DNA of 64,000 nucleotides from NCBI RefSeq assembly GCF_000247695.1, contig NW_004624747.1, positions 11,471,180 through 11,535,179 on the forward strand. The letters are read 5' to 3'. The notes under the pieces are model-generated. The model made no database searches. It was not told the origin of the DNA and saw only the letters and a list, made by a program, of their open reading frames with translations. Shown here piece after piece: positions 37,437 to 48,439 of the stretch. The position numbers and the translations under genes were made by a program. The stretch is from Heterocephalus glaber. Its lineage: Eukaryota > Chordata > Mammalia > Rodentia > Bathyergidae. How positions within the stretch are numbered: position 1 is the stretch's first letter; every line of letters starts with the position of its first letter.

Positions 37437-37732
37437 GTCTCTCCTCTCCTCTCCCCTCCCCTCCCCCTGGCCCTCCCCTTCTCCTCTTCTTCCTCCTCCT
37501 CCTCCTCCTCTTCTTCCTCTCTCTCTCTCTCTCTCTCTGTCATTTTTACATTATTACCAATCGAACCTCACTGAGCCACATCCCCAGCCCTTAAAAAAAT
37601 ACCTTTTAAACGTTACATTATTTTGAGACAGGGTCTCTGAGTAGCCCAGGCTGGGCTCAAACTTGGGATCCTCCTGCTTCAGCCTCCCAGAGTGCTGGGA
37701 TTACAGGCAAGTGACACCACACCTGGCTCTCC
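37437..37732 (-). repeat. B1-dID SINE with a 100-base CT/CCT tail tract
   Basis: Inverted ID part (cactgagccacatccccagc) and B1 part (cctgcttcagcctcccagag). It is preceded by a pyrimidine tract 37437-37540 of TCC, CCT and CT units. As this is where the inverted SINE tail belongs, the tract is most simply an expanded purine-rich tail. Confidence 0.85.
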
Positions 37733-38494
37733 AGGCTTCTTGAGAGCTCAGAATGAGATCACAAATAAAGAGCCCAGCATAGCTCCTGACACCCAGTACG
37801 TGCTCAGGCAGCATACATTCCCAATCTGCTCCCCAGATTGAGGAGCCTGGTGCCCCGCAGAAGTGTGCAGTCAGCAACAACACTATATCATCTTCATCCC
37901 ACTGCATCCAAGGCCAGGCATGTGGGGTGACCTAGGGGACCCCAACCATCATGCAGCCCAGCCCTCCCTCTTCCTTAGGGCCACTCTGCAACTGTCGTTT
38001 GGCAACACCAGAGATGGCCAGCTTCATGGTGCTGGGTGACAGATGCCACCCGCATCACCTGGGCTTCTCCCAGGAGCATTAGCAGCTTTCCGAATCTCCA
38101 GGGATGCTGCAAGGTGACTCGGTCATTGGGAAATTCTGAAAAAGTAAAACAGACCATCCGCATACTAGATTTTGCCTAATCACCCAGATACATCTGGTCT
38201 TAACCCATTATAACAGTACGGGCTCAATTAGGGACATTGTAAATAATCTATTTTGAGAATAAAAAATCTCCTGTCATCACATAAATATTGCCCAAGAACC
38301 CATGGGGTTCCAGGACAGCCTGGGGAGCAGGAGCTCACACAGATTCTGATGTATTCTTCAAAGAAGAGAGGCCCTTCATCACATCGCAATTTGGTGGTTG
38401 GGAATTTCAATTTAGCTCAGCAGCCTTTCGTGAAGCCCCTGCTGAGGGAAGCAGTGGAGGAAGTGGGGATAGGGCTGCTGGTGCCTGGGAAGAT

Positions 38495-38640
38495 CAGGGC
38501 CTGGAATGGGGCAAGCTTGATCCGGATGGTGCCTCCGGCCCTGTGACCTTCAGCAGGTTCCTGCAGCTCTCTGAGCCTCAATTTCCTCCCTAACGAAGAG
38601 TGAACAGTAGTTCTTTCCCTCACTCAGCCAGGGATTATGT
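38495..38640 (+). repeat. MIR SINE
   Basis: 'gccctgtgaccttcagcagg', 'ctctctgagcctcaatttcc'. + strand MIR. Confidence 0.65.
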
Positions 38641-39114
38641 TTTTATTTTAAAGAACTCCCCAGGCTACCTTGGGGCCCCCTGTTGTCCTCTGGTCTCAGT
38701 TGAGAGCTTTGAGGACCTACCCTGCCTCCCTTCAGATGGGGCTCAGAATTGAGGCTGTGATTCCTTTGTTGTGTTCCCTGCATCCTCCTGGTCCCCCTTC
38801 TGCAGTTACCCCACAGCGGTTCTCTGGCCTGGCTGCCTCCCTCTTTGAGGTCCTCACCAAGGCTCCCCGGGGAATTTCTTATGTTCCCTGTGACCTGGTC
38901 AGACAGTCCAAGCATCCCCTTCCCATCTGGGTGACATCCATCCTGCGGTTTCACCATGGTGAGGTAACGGACAGCAGAAAGGAAGACAGGCAGTGTGGGT
39001 AGGGAGTCGTGGCACAGTGTAGTCGGTGCTGTGGGCTTTAGGGGGGAGGAGAGAGGGTTCAAACCCAAGAGGAGGCACCTGCCTGAGCCCGGGGAAGCCG
39101 GAGAAGGTGGCATC

Positions 39115-39245
39115 TTACCTGAGAACAGATTAGCAGCAGTAGCAATAAGAGCCTACTGGGTGCAAGTCACCATGCTGACGACTTCATGTGCTGTGCGGCT
39201 TACTCTGAATAACAGCCCTGTGGTTACCCCATGAATAGGCACTAG
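39115..39245 (-). repeat. MIR fragment
   Basis: 'aataagagcctactgggtgc', 'cagccctgtggttaccccat'. Reverse MIR 5' part. Confidence 0.5.
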
Positions 39246-39257
39246 CACAGGATGCCT

Positions 39258-39450
39258 TGGTAATTAAAAACCCAGATCTTGAAGTCAGACTGCCTAGGTT
39301 CAAACCCCGGCCCTGCTAGCTAGCTGAATGACCCTGGCAGCTTACTGAACCTGTCTGTCCTTCAGTTTCTTCTTCTGTTAAATGAGGGTAATGATGATAC
39401 CGACCTCACGTGATTGTGAGGATTAAGTGGAATGAAGAGATATATTAATA
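39258..39450 (+). repeat. MIR SINE
   Basis: 'agactgcctaggttcaaacc', 'ttcagtttcttcttctgtta', 'tcacgtgattgtgaggatta'. Well preserved, flows directly into the AT-rich tract. Confidence 0.8.
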
Positions 39451-39735
39451 CAGTTATTAACATGTAATTATAATGTAATATAGTTATATACCTATCATAT
39501 ATCATTTACATATTAGTATACCTTATGTAATATGTAGTGTACAATAATATACTTTATATTTTTATATAATATAGAGTATAATATATAAAATATATGTGAT
39601 TTTTATATCACACATGGTATACTATATAATTTATATAATTATGTGTATCACCTACATCTGTTTATATATAATTACAGTGCAGTGGACACTCACTATTATA
39701 GGTTTATATATTAATCCAAAATGAGTATAAATACA
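39440..39735. repeat. AT-rich low-complexity tract
   Basis: Nearly 300 bases of TATA/ATAT-type sequence with few G or C, many overlapping short palindromes such as ttatataattatg. It starts where the MIR ends and stops about 225 bases before the terminal exon. Confidence 0.9.
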
Positions 39736-39959
39736 TATACCTGCATATTACGTGTCTATATTGCAGTAGCATACATGTCTATAGCGGGCTCTGCTTGGCT
39801 TGTAGTAAGCACAGCGGGGCGAGAGGCTGTCCCGGAGACAGATAGGCTGGAAGTGAGGGGTGTACTGTCCCTGCTATACCCCTGCGAGGCGCGGGCGGGC
39901 CGTGCAGTCGCGGGGAGCAAAGGTCGCTGTCCCAGGCTGACCCTCTCTCCTCCCCGCAG

Positions 39960-40312
39960 AGTGGCCGGAGTTCGTGCGCAACTACGCCCCCTGGTGGGCC
40001 ACGCACACGCTGGACTGGCTCAAGTTTGGCAGGAAGGTGTTGGTGGTGCACTTCGAGGACCTGAAGCAGGACCTCTTCGCGCAGCTGGGCCGCATGGTCA
40101 GCCTGCTGGGCGTGGCCGTCAGGGAGGACCGGCTGCTGTGCGTGGAGAGCCAGAAGGATGGGAACTTCAAGCGCTCGGGGCTGCGCAAGCTCGAGTACGA
40201 CCCGTACACGGCCGACATGCAGAAGAGCATCTCGGCCTACATCAAGCTGGTGGACGAGGCCCTCAAGGGGCGCAACCTCACGGGCGTGCCCGACGACTAC
40301 TATCCGAGATGA
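39960..40312 (+). CDS. WSCD2: WSCD2 terminal coding exon: C-terminal sulfotransferase domain
   Basis: Acceptor cctccccgcag at 39959. AG completes a Glu codon and the exon reads WPEFVRNYAPWWATHTLDWL, on through VLVVHFEDLKQDLFAQLGRM, and ends GRNLTGVPDDYYPR with TGA at 40310-40312. The WWATHTLDWLKFG and LVVHFEDLK blocks are the typical C-terminal part of Golgi sulfotransferase folds. One N-glycosylation sequon (N-L-T) lies 13 codons before the stop. The exon and the 70 bases before it are strikingly CpG-rich, right after an AT-rich tract. No frameshift or missing segment is seen. Confidence 0.97.
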
Positions 40313-42025
40313 TGTCGCGGTGCGGGGGAGGGGTGGGAGCCCTCAACACGCTCTGGTGACCCCCCTGACCTGTTCTGTCTTTGGTTTGGGGACCATCCAT
40401 CCCCCTGGCTGCTGTGGCCTTCAGCGAGTTTCCTGCATGATAAGGAGACCCGAGGGAAGAGCTGTCCGGGCGTGCCCACCTGCTCTCCACCGCTTCCCCT
40501 GGGAGACATGGGCGACCTGGTTTGGAGAGTTCCGGGCACATGGACCCTTTTCTCACCCACACCCACCTGCCCCTGTGTCCCTGTCTCCCCCACTCTGGGC
40601 TCCCCTGGTGGGAGAGAGGACTTCTTATAGTCACGGAGACATGCTGGGCCCTGCCTGCCCTGGGCAGTAGTTGTTGAGGACCTGATGCCACCCCGTGGGC
40701 TGAGATCTCCCACCCCTTTCCTTCTCTGCTCAGGAAGCCCTGGCACTGTCTCCCTCTTAAGCCACCCTCTGTTGGGAAGAAAGCTTGCTGGACCTGTCCT
40801 CAGGGCCCTGGGTGTGTGACACTCCGGGTAGAGTCGGGAGACAGTGGTGCTCACAGTAGGTGGACAGCCACCACCTGGGGTCCCTGGCACCGTAAACCCA
40901 TACCCTAGCCACACTGCAGCCAAAGAGCCAGCTGGTGGCCTTTGCACTCTAGGGTTCCAATCCTGCCCTGTTCTTCCCCGGCTGTGTCTAGGAGGTGATG
41001 TTGGAGGTCCTTTATCCCACTCCCAGGGTTCCTTGAGCAGCATCAGCTAACCCAACAGGATGCCATGCCCAGAATCTAGGTAGGCGTTAGCGGCCCCAGG
41101 GACACATCTGTCCACTGTGGCCCAACACATCCATATTACACTCCCGTCCTGACCCCTGCCAGTGGGTCCTTTGCTGAGCAGCTGAGAGAGCATGAGTGCT
41201 CCAAATCAGGCGGAGCCATTCCGTACCCACAAGAGACTCCCGCCACCTGCCCAGACTACCAGCCTCCATTCGCTCAGAGCTCAACAGGACCAGCTTCCCC
41301 TGAGGGTCCTTTAAGGAATGGGGGTGACCAACGGCTCATCGTTTCCATTGTAACGCTGCTCTCTTGATGCTGAGACACCAAACCAAAGGATTTCTGAGGA
41401 CCTGAGTCACTGATCGTCTGTTTTAAAACACTAATCCAGGACCCCTTCTCTTTCCAGACCTGGGATCCCAGTGGCTTGACACCCAGCCCACGTTTGCACC
41501 ATCCCATCCTGTAGATGCAAAAGCCATAGGTCACAGCCTCTTTGCTCTTCTGTCTGGAGTGCCCCCCAAGTCCCTCTGCAACCTTGGGGTGCAAGTAAAG
41601 GCTCATCCCGAAAGAGCAAAGGGACTATGGAGAAGGCAAGTGAAAAGAATATATTTTTTTAAGAGGAATATGACTAATACATTCCTCCCCCTTAACCCCT
41701 GGCCACGCAAAGAGAAGGCACAAGGATTGGACCTGTGCTATCCTTCTCCAACTTCCCCCATCTATAGGATTTTGGCCACCCCATGGCTCAGCCAGGGGGC
41801 TCTGAATGTATTTTATACCTTGTTTCTTTCCCCCAGCTGATTTCTAGTCTTTCACAAAGCAGGAGAGGGCTTGGCCTCCCCTCTCACATGGAAGCCAGCT
41901 CTCTCTGGAAGACTCTTGGTCCAAGACCTGGGCCAGTTCTTTGCTGGTGGCCCCCTCTGGCCACAGGCTTGTGTCTGAAGATTCCTCAGGTCAACACTAT
42001 CATTAAATTCAAGTTTTGTTGATAA
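40313..42025 (+). other. WSCD2: WSCD2 3' untranslated region
   Basis: Follows the TGA at 40310-40312 and is read to the first plausible polyadenylation signal at 42002. No AATAAA occurs in between. No repeat family is evident, which is consistent with retained mRNA sequence. The 3' boundary is inferred. Confidence 0.7.
42002..42007 (+). terminator. WSCD2: Probable polyadenylation signal (ATTAAA)
   Basis: ATTAAA, the commonest variant signal, followed within 50 bases by GT-rich sequence (gtggtggagtgttatg) suited to CstF binding, and a longer GT tract from 42087. Cleavage would fall near 42020-42030. Confidence 0.65.
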
Positions 42026-43000
42026 TTCTACCATGTGGTGGAGTGTTATGTACGGGGAATTCACAAAGGGGATGTTTTCTCTGGGGGGGATGTATGTGTG
42101 TGCATGTGCGTGTGTGTGTGTGTGTTGGATATGTCTGGAGGTAGAGCTGTGTGTAATTGCTTCTGCGTCTGTCTGTCTCTGGCATAGCTCCCTGTGAGGA
42201 GGAACTCTGTACCTCTGTATCAAATCATGTCTGTGTTGTGAGACCATATTTCCCCATGGGTGTGGTGATCAGCCCATTCTTAATGCATCTGTGTGGAATT
42301 GTGTGTAGATAGAGGGAAGTGATTGGTGTGGTTTACCCAAGTATGAGAAGCTGTCAGTCTGTTTTGGGAGGAGCTGCCTTCTGCACATTCCTTTTGTCCT
42401 TGGTAACTGTAAGGGATGTGGGTGGACATGTGGGCTGGAAGAGACAGCCACAATAAGTGTCCTTGTTTGGGTTTGTGCAAGGGTATGGAAGAAGTCATCT
42501 ATGGAAGGTATCCATTCTGCATATATTTGTGTGTGAGTGTGTGTGACAGAGAGAGAGATGCTGAGCGTGTGCTATGCACGTTTTGGCAGTAGGGAAGCCA
42601 GTGAGAATACAAGAGCATTGAGAGGCCCCTCTGTTCCCTGGAGTGTGTGGTGGTAGCAGTGGGGGCTTAGTCTCCATCTCCAAACCTCTGACTACAGCTG
42701 AGGGGAGACCCTGGGTTCGCTCCTCTCTCACTGGAGAGGTTTCTGCAGAGAGGTACTGGTGCCCGGACCATTTCCCAGCCCAAGGGAGGAAGAAGGTTTT
42801 AGGCCCCACCATGTGGGTGGTAAGGGTGGGGGAGGAGCAGGGACAGGCAGAAGAGAGAGGGAAGGGCTTCTCCTCATCCAGAGGGAGAGCTCAGGGCTCA
42901 GGGTCCTGGCATCATGAGATAAGGAGGGGAAGAAAGACCTCAAGGAGAGATGGGACGTGGAGATGTGCACTGGCTCACGGAAACCATCCTGTGATGGCTG
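42026..43000. other. Intergenic, no gene seen
   Basis: Contains GT-rich simple sequence at about 42087-42125 and 42528-42546. No coding or repeat-family signal otherwise. Confidence 0.6.
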
Positions 43001-43004
43001 ATTG

Positions 43005-43435
43005 AGCGCTGGTCTGGGCTCCGGCTGCCCTCTGATCCCTGGTCACACACAGCCCAGTCCTAGACCCTTGAACCCTGATCACAGACTGATCTCCGATCCT
43101 GGACATATACTGACCCATGATCCTCGTCTCGCACTGATCTTTTCTCCAAACTCCACATTGACTGGGTCCCGACTCTGGTTCCCAGCACGCTGAGCCCTGA
43201 TCCTGGTTGTTTATTACACTCCAACCTGGGCCCTAGGCTGAGCCTCAACCTGCCCCAGAACAAATGCTGATAGTGTCTCTTGACAGAGTCCTAATCTTTG
43301 TCTCCTGAGCTCTGATTCTGGCCACAAACTGAGCCCCATCCTACCCTGGAGGAGCCCTGGCCTTGATCATTCTGAGCCCTGGCCTGGTCTCAGACCAAAC
43401 CTTGACTCTGTGCCAGGCTGAGCCCTGAACCAATG
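43005..43435. repeat. Degenerate minisatellite-like array
   Basis: Repeated variants of 'ctgagccctgatcctgg' plus 'cacanactga' recur about every 25-35 bases across 430 bases (for example ctgagccctgatcctggt near 43190, 'gagctctgattctggccaca' near 43310, 'tctgagccctggcctggtct' near 43372). Unit length is variable and copies are heavily diverged. Confidence 0.65.
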
Positions 43436-43744
43436 TGCCAATTTCCTTTTCCCTCTCTAAATATCACCTGTGTAACCAAGTTCTCCCAGCTGGAAATGAG
43501 GGAACCACAAAGCACCCAGCTTTCCTGGATCCTCTCCAGATCTCATAGATTCTACACCATATCCAGCTGCTTACTCCTCCTCACCGCAATTGCCAGTGAG
43601 AGGGGGCAGCTGGTGTAAAACCTCTCTGGGCCAAAGGTGGGGCTGAAACGGACAGTTTGCAACTCTGTCTTTGGCTAACATTCGCCCTTTGTACCACACT
43701 TCATTGTCTGCAACCAAATCTTTGTATTTTAGAGCTCAGAAAGA

Positions 43745-43880
43745 ACTGATTCATTCAACACATGTTTGTTAAGCACCTATTGAAAACCCTAGGCCCTAGT
43801 TCCTTGTTCAGGGACTGAAAGAGGGACAGTCTCCATTCCTGCAGTTTACGTTTGACTAGGTAGAGAGCAGATATCTTTAG
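43745..43880. repeat. Probable L2-type LINE fragment
   Basis: 'attcattcaacacatgtttg' plus 'ttaagcacctattg' then 'acagtctccattcctgcag'. Common old LINE/L2 text; family call is tentative. Confidence 0.4.
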
Positions 43881-45440
43881 AATGATAGAAAGGTTCTGCA
43901 GAGATGGTAATGGGACAAAGAAGGTAAGGGTGGAGGTTGTGGGCCATTCCTCACCATCCCCATGAGGTAGGTGGAAGGGAGATGGTTAGTTCTTTCTATA
44001 CGGGGAACAAAGTGTGCAGTAAGTAGCCCAAGATGCAGAGATTTGTTGCAGAGCTGAGGCCGCTGCCCTTTCCTTCGAGGGCCTAAGGGTCCATTCCATG
44101 TGCAGAAAAGAACAGGAAGAAAAGTTATAGATCGCAGCGGTCCCCAGTGCAGGTGACAAGCCTGGCCTGGGTGCTGAGACACCAGACTCTCACCCCACTG
44201 TGCCCTTATTGTGGGCCCAGGACTGCAGAGCAAGCAGGGCTCAGTATCTGCAGATTGCAGATTCATTCCCGAGTTCTCCAAAGACCCTGGAGGCGGCGGC
44301 GAATGTCTGCAGTGGACAGTGTGGGAAGGGAGAGGAGCAAAGGCAACGGGGGTGCCCAGAGGGGGGCACACCCCGTGCGGATCCATCACCTTCCAGAGAT
44401 CCAGCCCTGGTCCCTTGCCCTTCTCTCTTGCATTGCTGTCTTTCTCTTCCCACCCCTCCTCTCTTTCTGTTTTTCTTTACCCTGCCTCCTGCTCTCAATC
44501 TCCTTCTTTATGGTCGAATTTCTCCAGCTGCTCAGGAGCCACTTTTCTTTGTTGTCTTTCTCCACACTTGCTCTGTTCTCTCCTCACATCCTCTCTCCCT
44601 GTTCCCATCATCTCCGCTTTTTCTCCTTCTTGATTGCTGCCTAGGTTTCTGCAAGTGTCTCTCCTTCTCCACCTCTTGATCTCTGAGCTCTCTGTCTCTT
44701 TCTCCTTCTCATTCTCCCCCCACTCCCATCCCTGCTTGCCTCTCCCATCTCCTCATCCTGGAGAGTGGGGGTGACTCTGCAGGATCCAGACACAGTGAGA
44801 CAAATGGTACCCGGGCTGGTAACCAAGGAAGTGGTTTCCTTAGCAACAGAATCTGCAGGCACGTGCTGCAATGGCCTGTCCCCTTCGCTGCTACAGTAAG
44901 GAGAAAGAGAAAGAGAATGGATGGTGTGAGGGTGGGGGGAGATAAACTTGGAGACAGTTACACCCTACTGTAGTGACCCTCAGAAGAGGGGACAGTGGTC
45001 TGACACTCGCTCTATATCTCTTACTTTAGGGACACTCAAAAGTACAAGAGTTGGGATCAGAAATGGTCATGTAAAATAGGAGAGAACAGGAGGTAGGACC
45101 CACAGGACTTAGTGACAGACAGGTTGGATGTAGGAAGGAAGAAGAGACAAAAAAAGGTAAATGACCCCAAGATGCTGGCCGGGGCAGCTCCCGGGAGGGG
45201 GTTTCCTTTGCGACTGAGAAACCAGGACAGAGGGGTGGGTGAGGGTGGGGGAGAAGTTAAGGAGATATAGCTCCCTGTCCCCCAAAATTCCTCGAACAAG
45301 AGCAGCCTTAAGGGTGGGAGAGACTCAGAGAAGTTAAGTAATTTGCTTTAGGACACAAAAGTCAGTGACATTCTAGGCTGGGAATGATCCAGAGCCTGTC
45401 TGGAAGGTGGAAGAGAAAGAAGGGGATAGAAAATGGAGAG
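43881..45440. other. Intergenic, strand-asymmetric purine/pyrimidine DNA
   Basis: No gene seen. 44395-44745 is pyrimidine-rich on the + strand (CTCT, TTCTC runs), and 44890-45460 is rich in purines (GAGA, AGGA). The open frames across it are by-products of this skew. Confidence 0.6.
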
Positions 45441-45539
45441 ACACGAAGGAAGAGAGAGATTTAAATCATTGATCTGGCACTTTTTCCTACTGGGAAAACA
45501 AAAATATGTTCAATTTTAGAGAAATGAGAAAGGAGGAGG

Positions 45540-46160
45540 AGGGAGACAAAAGCGCCCTACTGTATGATAGCTTCTGTGGCTATAAATAACTGTCCCCAAA
45601 GGAAACATCTGGCAAGATGCATTCCCTTCCAGAGTGAAGAACTGCGCCCTGGTCCATGTTGATATTTAAATGACTCAGAGGGGTGTGGGAGGCTGGGGGC
45701 CAAAGGGCAGAAAGTGGATCAACGTAACATGGAAACCTGGCTCTCCTTTCCCCAAAAAGCAATAAAACGGGCAGGCAAGGAGAGCTGTAAATCTGGATGA
45801 TGATAATATCCGTCCTCGCAAAAGCAGTATGTTTATTTATCATGTTTGTGGGTTTACTATTTCTCCTCAAATTTACAGTCTGCAATCTGCCCGGGTGCAA
45901 GGGGAGAGACACCGAAATGAGGCCAAACCCAGCAGAATGTGGAGGAGAAAGAAATGATAAAATATGTATCCCCTTGCCCCACTCCCACCCCCTGGCTGCC
46001 TTAAATCCAATTTCAAACAAAGGTGGTGATTTATCCAAGCAGGGCCTTGCAGCTCCTTTTCAGGCCTCCAACAGCTAATTGAAATGAATAGTCATTACAG
46101 AATGGAATGTGTTGCAGCAAAATGGTATTTGCACTTTCTAGAATCATTTGCTAAACAATT
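45540..46160. promoter_or_regulatory. Candidate conserved enhancer-like element
   Basis: Unique, repeat-free sequence with many developmental factor motifs: TGACTCA (AP-1, 45671-45677), GTTTATTTA (forkhead, near 45832), CTAATTG (homeodomain, 46075-46081), GGAATGT (TEAD, 46104-46110), and 'tgatgataatatc'. This texture resembles conserved non-coding DNA but I cannot align it to other species here. Confidence 0.4.
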
Positions 46161-46862
46161 ATGGGAATGGATAGTCAGCTGAGAGGGAGAGAGAGGGTAG
46201 CACTTGATGGTGACCAGATTTCTGTGCACCCTCAAATGGAGGACAAGAGGGGAGAGAGAAATTCCCTTCTGAGACAGGAGTTAGGCACCCGACCCAGAGC
46301 ACAGTTACCTGGGCTTCTGGAACTTGGCGTGCCCAGGGTTAGCTCAGACCTTTGAAATCAGATGTTCCAAAGCTCTCAGGTATAGGAACCACTGCAGCAA
46401 GAGGGGCTGGGAGTGACCCTGTGCGCTTAGCGTGAAGCGAGCTCTGTACTGTTGACCTGTTGATCATTACCCGCCCCAAGCATCGTCACACCAGGAGAGG
46501 ACAGGATTGTCACCATCCCATGCCTTTTCATGCATTATGATCCATGTGTCTCTCAAACTAACTCAATACCTGGCACATAGTAAGTGCTAGGTAAATGCCT
46601 ATTGATTTTCTCAAGAAGTGAATCTTGAATTTCACTTTTTAACAGATATTGAGAGAAGAGCCACAGTCACCAGCCAAAGCTGGCTTGAGTTAAGTCCCTT
46701 AGCAGCCCTGAACTTTATCTCCAGCAAGCCTGAATTATTTTCTATTCTCTCACCCCTCTTAGACTCCCAAAGCCAGTGAATGGTACGGTGCTGTCCACTC
46801 TCCTGGTCCCCAAGAACCAAGTGTACACATCTCTTCCCAAATTCACATGCAGGGATGTCACA
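46161..46862. other. Intergenic; one MIR-like piece, no gene
   Basis: 46430-46620 includes 'caatacctggcacatagtaa' plus gtgctaggtaaatg, the 3' part of a + strand MIR. Nothing else recognised. Confidence 0.55.
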
Positions 46863-46865
46863 TGG

Positions 46866-47212
46866 TGCGTTGGTCAGCTTTGGATTACTGTGTCAAACTA
46901 CCAGAGGGAAGCAACGTGGAAGGAGGAAAGATTTGCCTTGGCTCACAGTTTCAGAGGTTTTGATCCATGATTGGCTGTTTTGGGGCCTGTGGTGAGCCTG
47001 AATCATGACGAGGAGCACATGGGGAGCGAGTGGGAGTGTGGTGGGCCTGTATAACAAAGCCCTTGCCCCAAAACCCTTTAGGCTATGAATCCATAAAGAG
47101 ATCAATCCAAAGATCAATCCGTCCATGAATAGAGCCTTGGGGTCCAGTCACCCCCCAAACGCTCACCTCCAAACACCACTGCAGTGGGGACCAAGCCTTC
47201 AACATGTGAGCT
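46866..47212 (-). repeat. ORR1-like MaLR LTR
   Basis: Inverted LTR: 'ggtcagctttggattactgt', 'ggctcacagtttcagaggtt', 'gggaccaagccttcaacatg'. Solo LTR. Confidence 0.75.
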
Positions 47213-47399
47213 TTTTTATCTTTACGTTTATTTTTATTTGTGTTTGCAGTACATAATGATTAACATCCAAACCGTAACATATGGGCAGCTTGTAATTGAC
47301 CATGGTGGGAATAGTTACACTGTAGAAAATGGCAAATGCTATAAGTCAGGAGTTTCGTTTTTTGTTTTCGTTCATGGGAGGCAGCTATTAAATATTTGC

Positions 47400-47570
47400 C
47401 AGCACACCACTGCCCAGATAAAGCATACCTGCACACCCTCGTACACCAGTCTCTATTCAGGCCATGCCCTTGGCTTGGAAAGCCTTCAGGCCTTTGTCCG
47501 GCTGATTTCCTGGCCTCCTTAGGACTTGGTTCAGGCTCTTCCTCTTCAAGGCAGCCTACCATGACGCCAA
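47400..47570 (-). repeat. L2 LINE fragment
   Basis: 'cttggcttggaaagccttca', 'gatttcctggcctccttag', 'ttcaggctcttcctcttcaa'. Resembles the inverted 3' end of L2. 47213-47400 upstream of it is unassigned. Confidence 0.4.
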
Positions 47571-47654
47571 AAAATAAGCTCAGTTTTTTTCTCTTCCCAT
47601 CTTAACCACAGCTCTGAATATGACAATTGTGATGGAGAGGGAGTGGGGGGCGGG

Positions 47655-47675
47655 AGACAGAGACAGAGACAGAGG

Positions 47676-47720
<45 letters not shown>
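47655..47720. repeat. (GA)n microsatellite
   Basis: (GACA/GAGA) units followed by about 20 perfect GA units. Confidence 0.95.
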
Positions 47721-47722
<2 letters not shown>

Positions 47723-47843
47723 CAGGCACACATGCACTCCCAAACACATGTTGCTCCATTAGGGTGAAAACAAGTCATCATCTCCAGATTTTCATATGCC
47801 TCCTAGCAGAGACTAAGATGAGCATGTTTTCAGCTAATGAAAG

Positions 47844-47938
47844 AATGCGCTGGGAATGTAGCTCCGTGGTGCCATGCCTGCCTGGAAAGTGCAAGGTCCT
47901 GAGTTCAATTCCTGGTACCAGGAAAAAAAAAGAATAAA
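47844..47938 (+). repeat. ID SINE
   Basis: 'gcgctgggaatgtagctccg', 'gttcaattcctggtacc', poly-A tail. Confidence 0.85.
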
Positions 47939-48054
47939 TACACCAATTACATTTATCATGGTTTCCCAATTGTTTAGTTCTCACAAACTCTGGAGTCAAT
48001 GAATAGAAGGATCCATCTACCTAAACAGTGGTCAAGAAGAAAGGGAACCGAGAA

Positions 48055-48235
48055 ATGATGATCATGGTAATTCTGGTAACTAAGACACTAAATGCCAATT
48101 ATGCACTAGTGTTATGCTATGAATTTCACATGTATAACATCTCCCAAATCACCACCAGAATGCTGAGATGTAGGGACTCATTCTGCCCATTCTATAGTCG
48201 TGGAAACCAAGATCACACAACTTGGAAATGATATA
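48055..48235 (-). repeat. MIR SINE
   Basis: 'aatgccaattatgcactagt', 'gcccattctatagtcgtgga', 'aaccaagatcacacaacttg'. Confidence 0.65.
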
Positions 48236-48439
48236 ACTGCACTGTGCTGCATCCTAGAAGAAGAAATTAATGGAGAGCCAGGAAGTAAGGAGTGGGTCTG
48301 GAAAGATACCAGGGAGGGCTGTGGGGAGGAAGCACTGAGCAAGGAGCAGACTACATCAGAGCAAGAGATGAGGGAAGAAGACAAATCATATAAAGGATTG
48401 GCCTTCCTGGAAATATGTAGACCCCTGGGGACTTAATTT

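Noticed and set aside
40158..40670. A 170-codon open frame overlapping the WSCD2 stop
   Set aside because: Alternate-frame shadow of the CpG-rich terminal exon, rich in Arg, Pro and Ser, with no conserved match.
44147..44679. Open frames of 140-165 codons
   Set aside because: Low-complexity Leu/Ser/Phe-rich products of a pyrimidine tract, present in three frames at once; not a gene.
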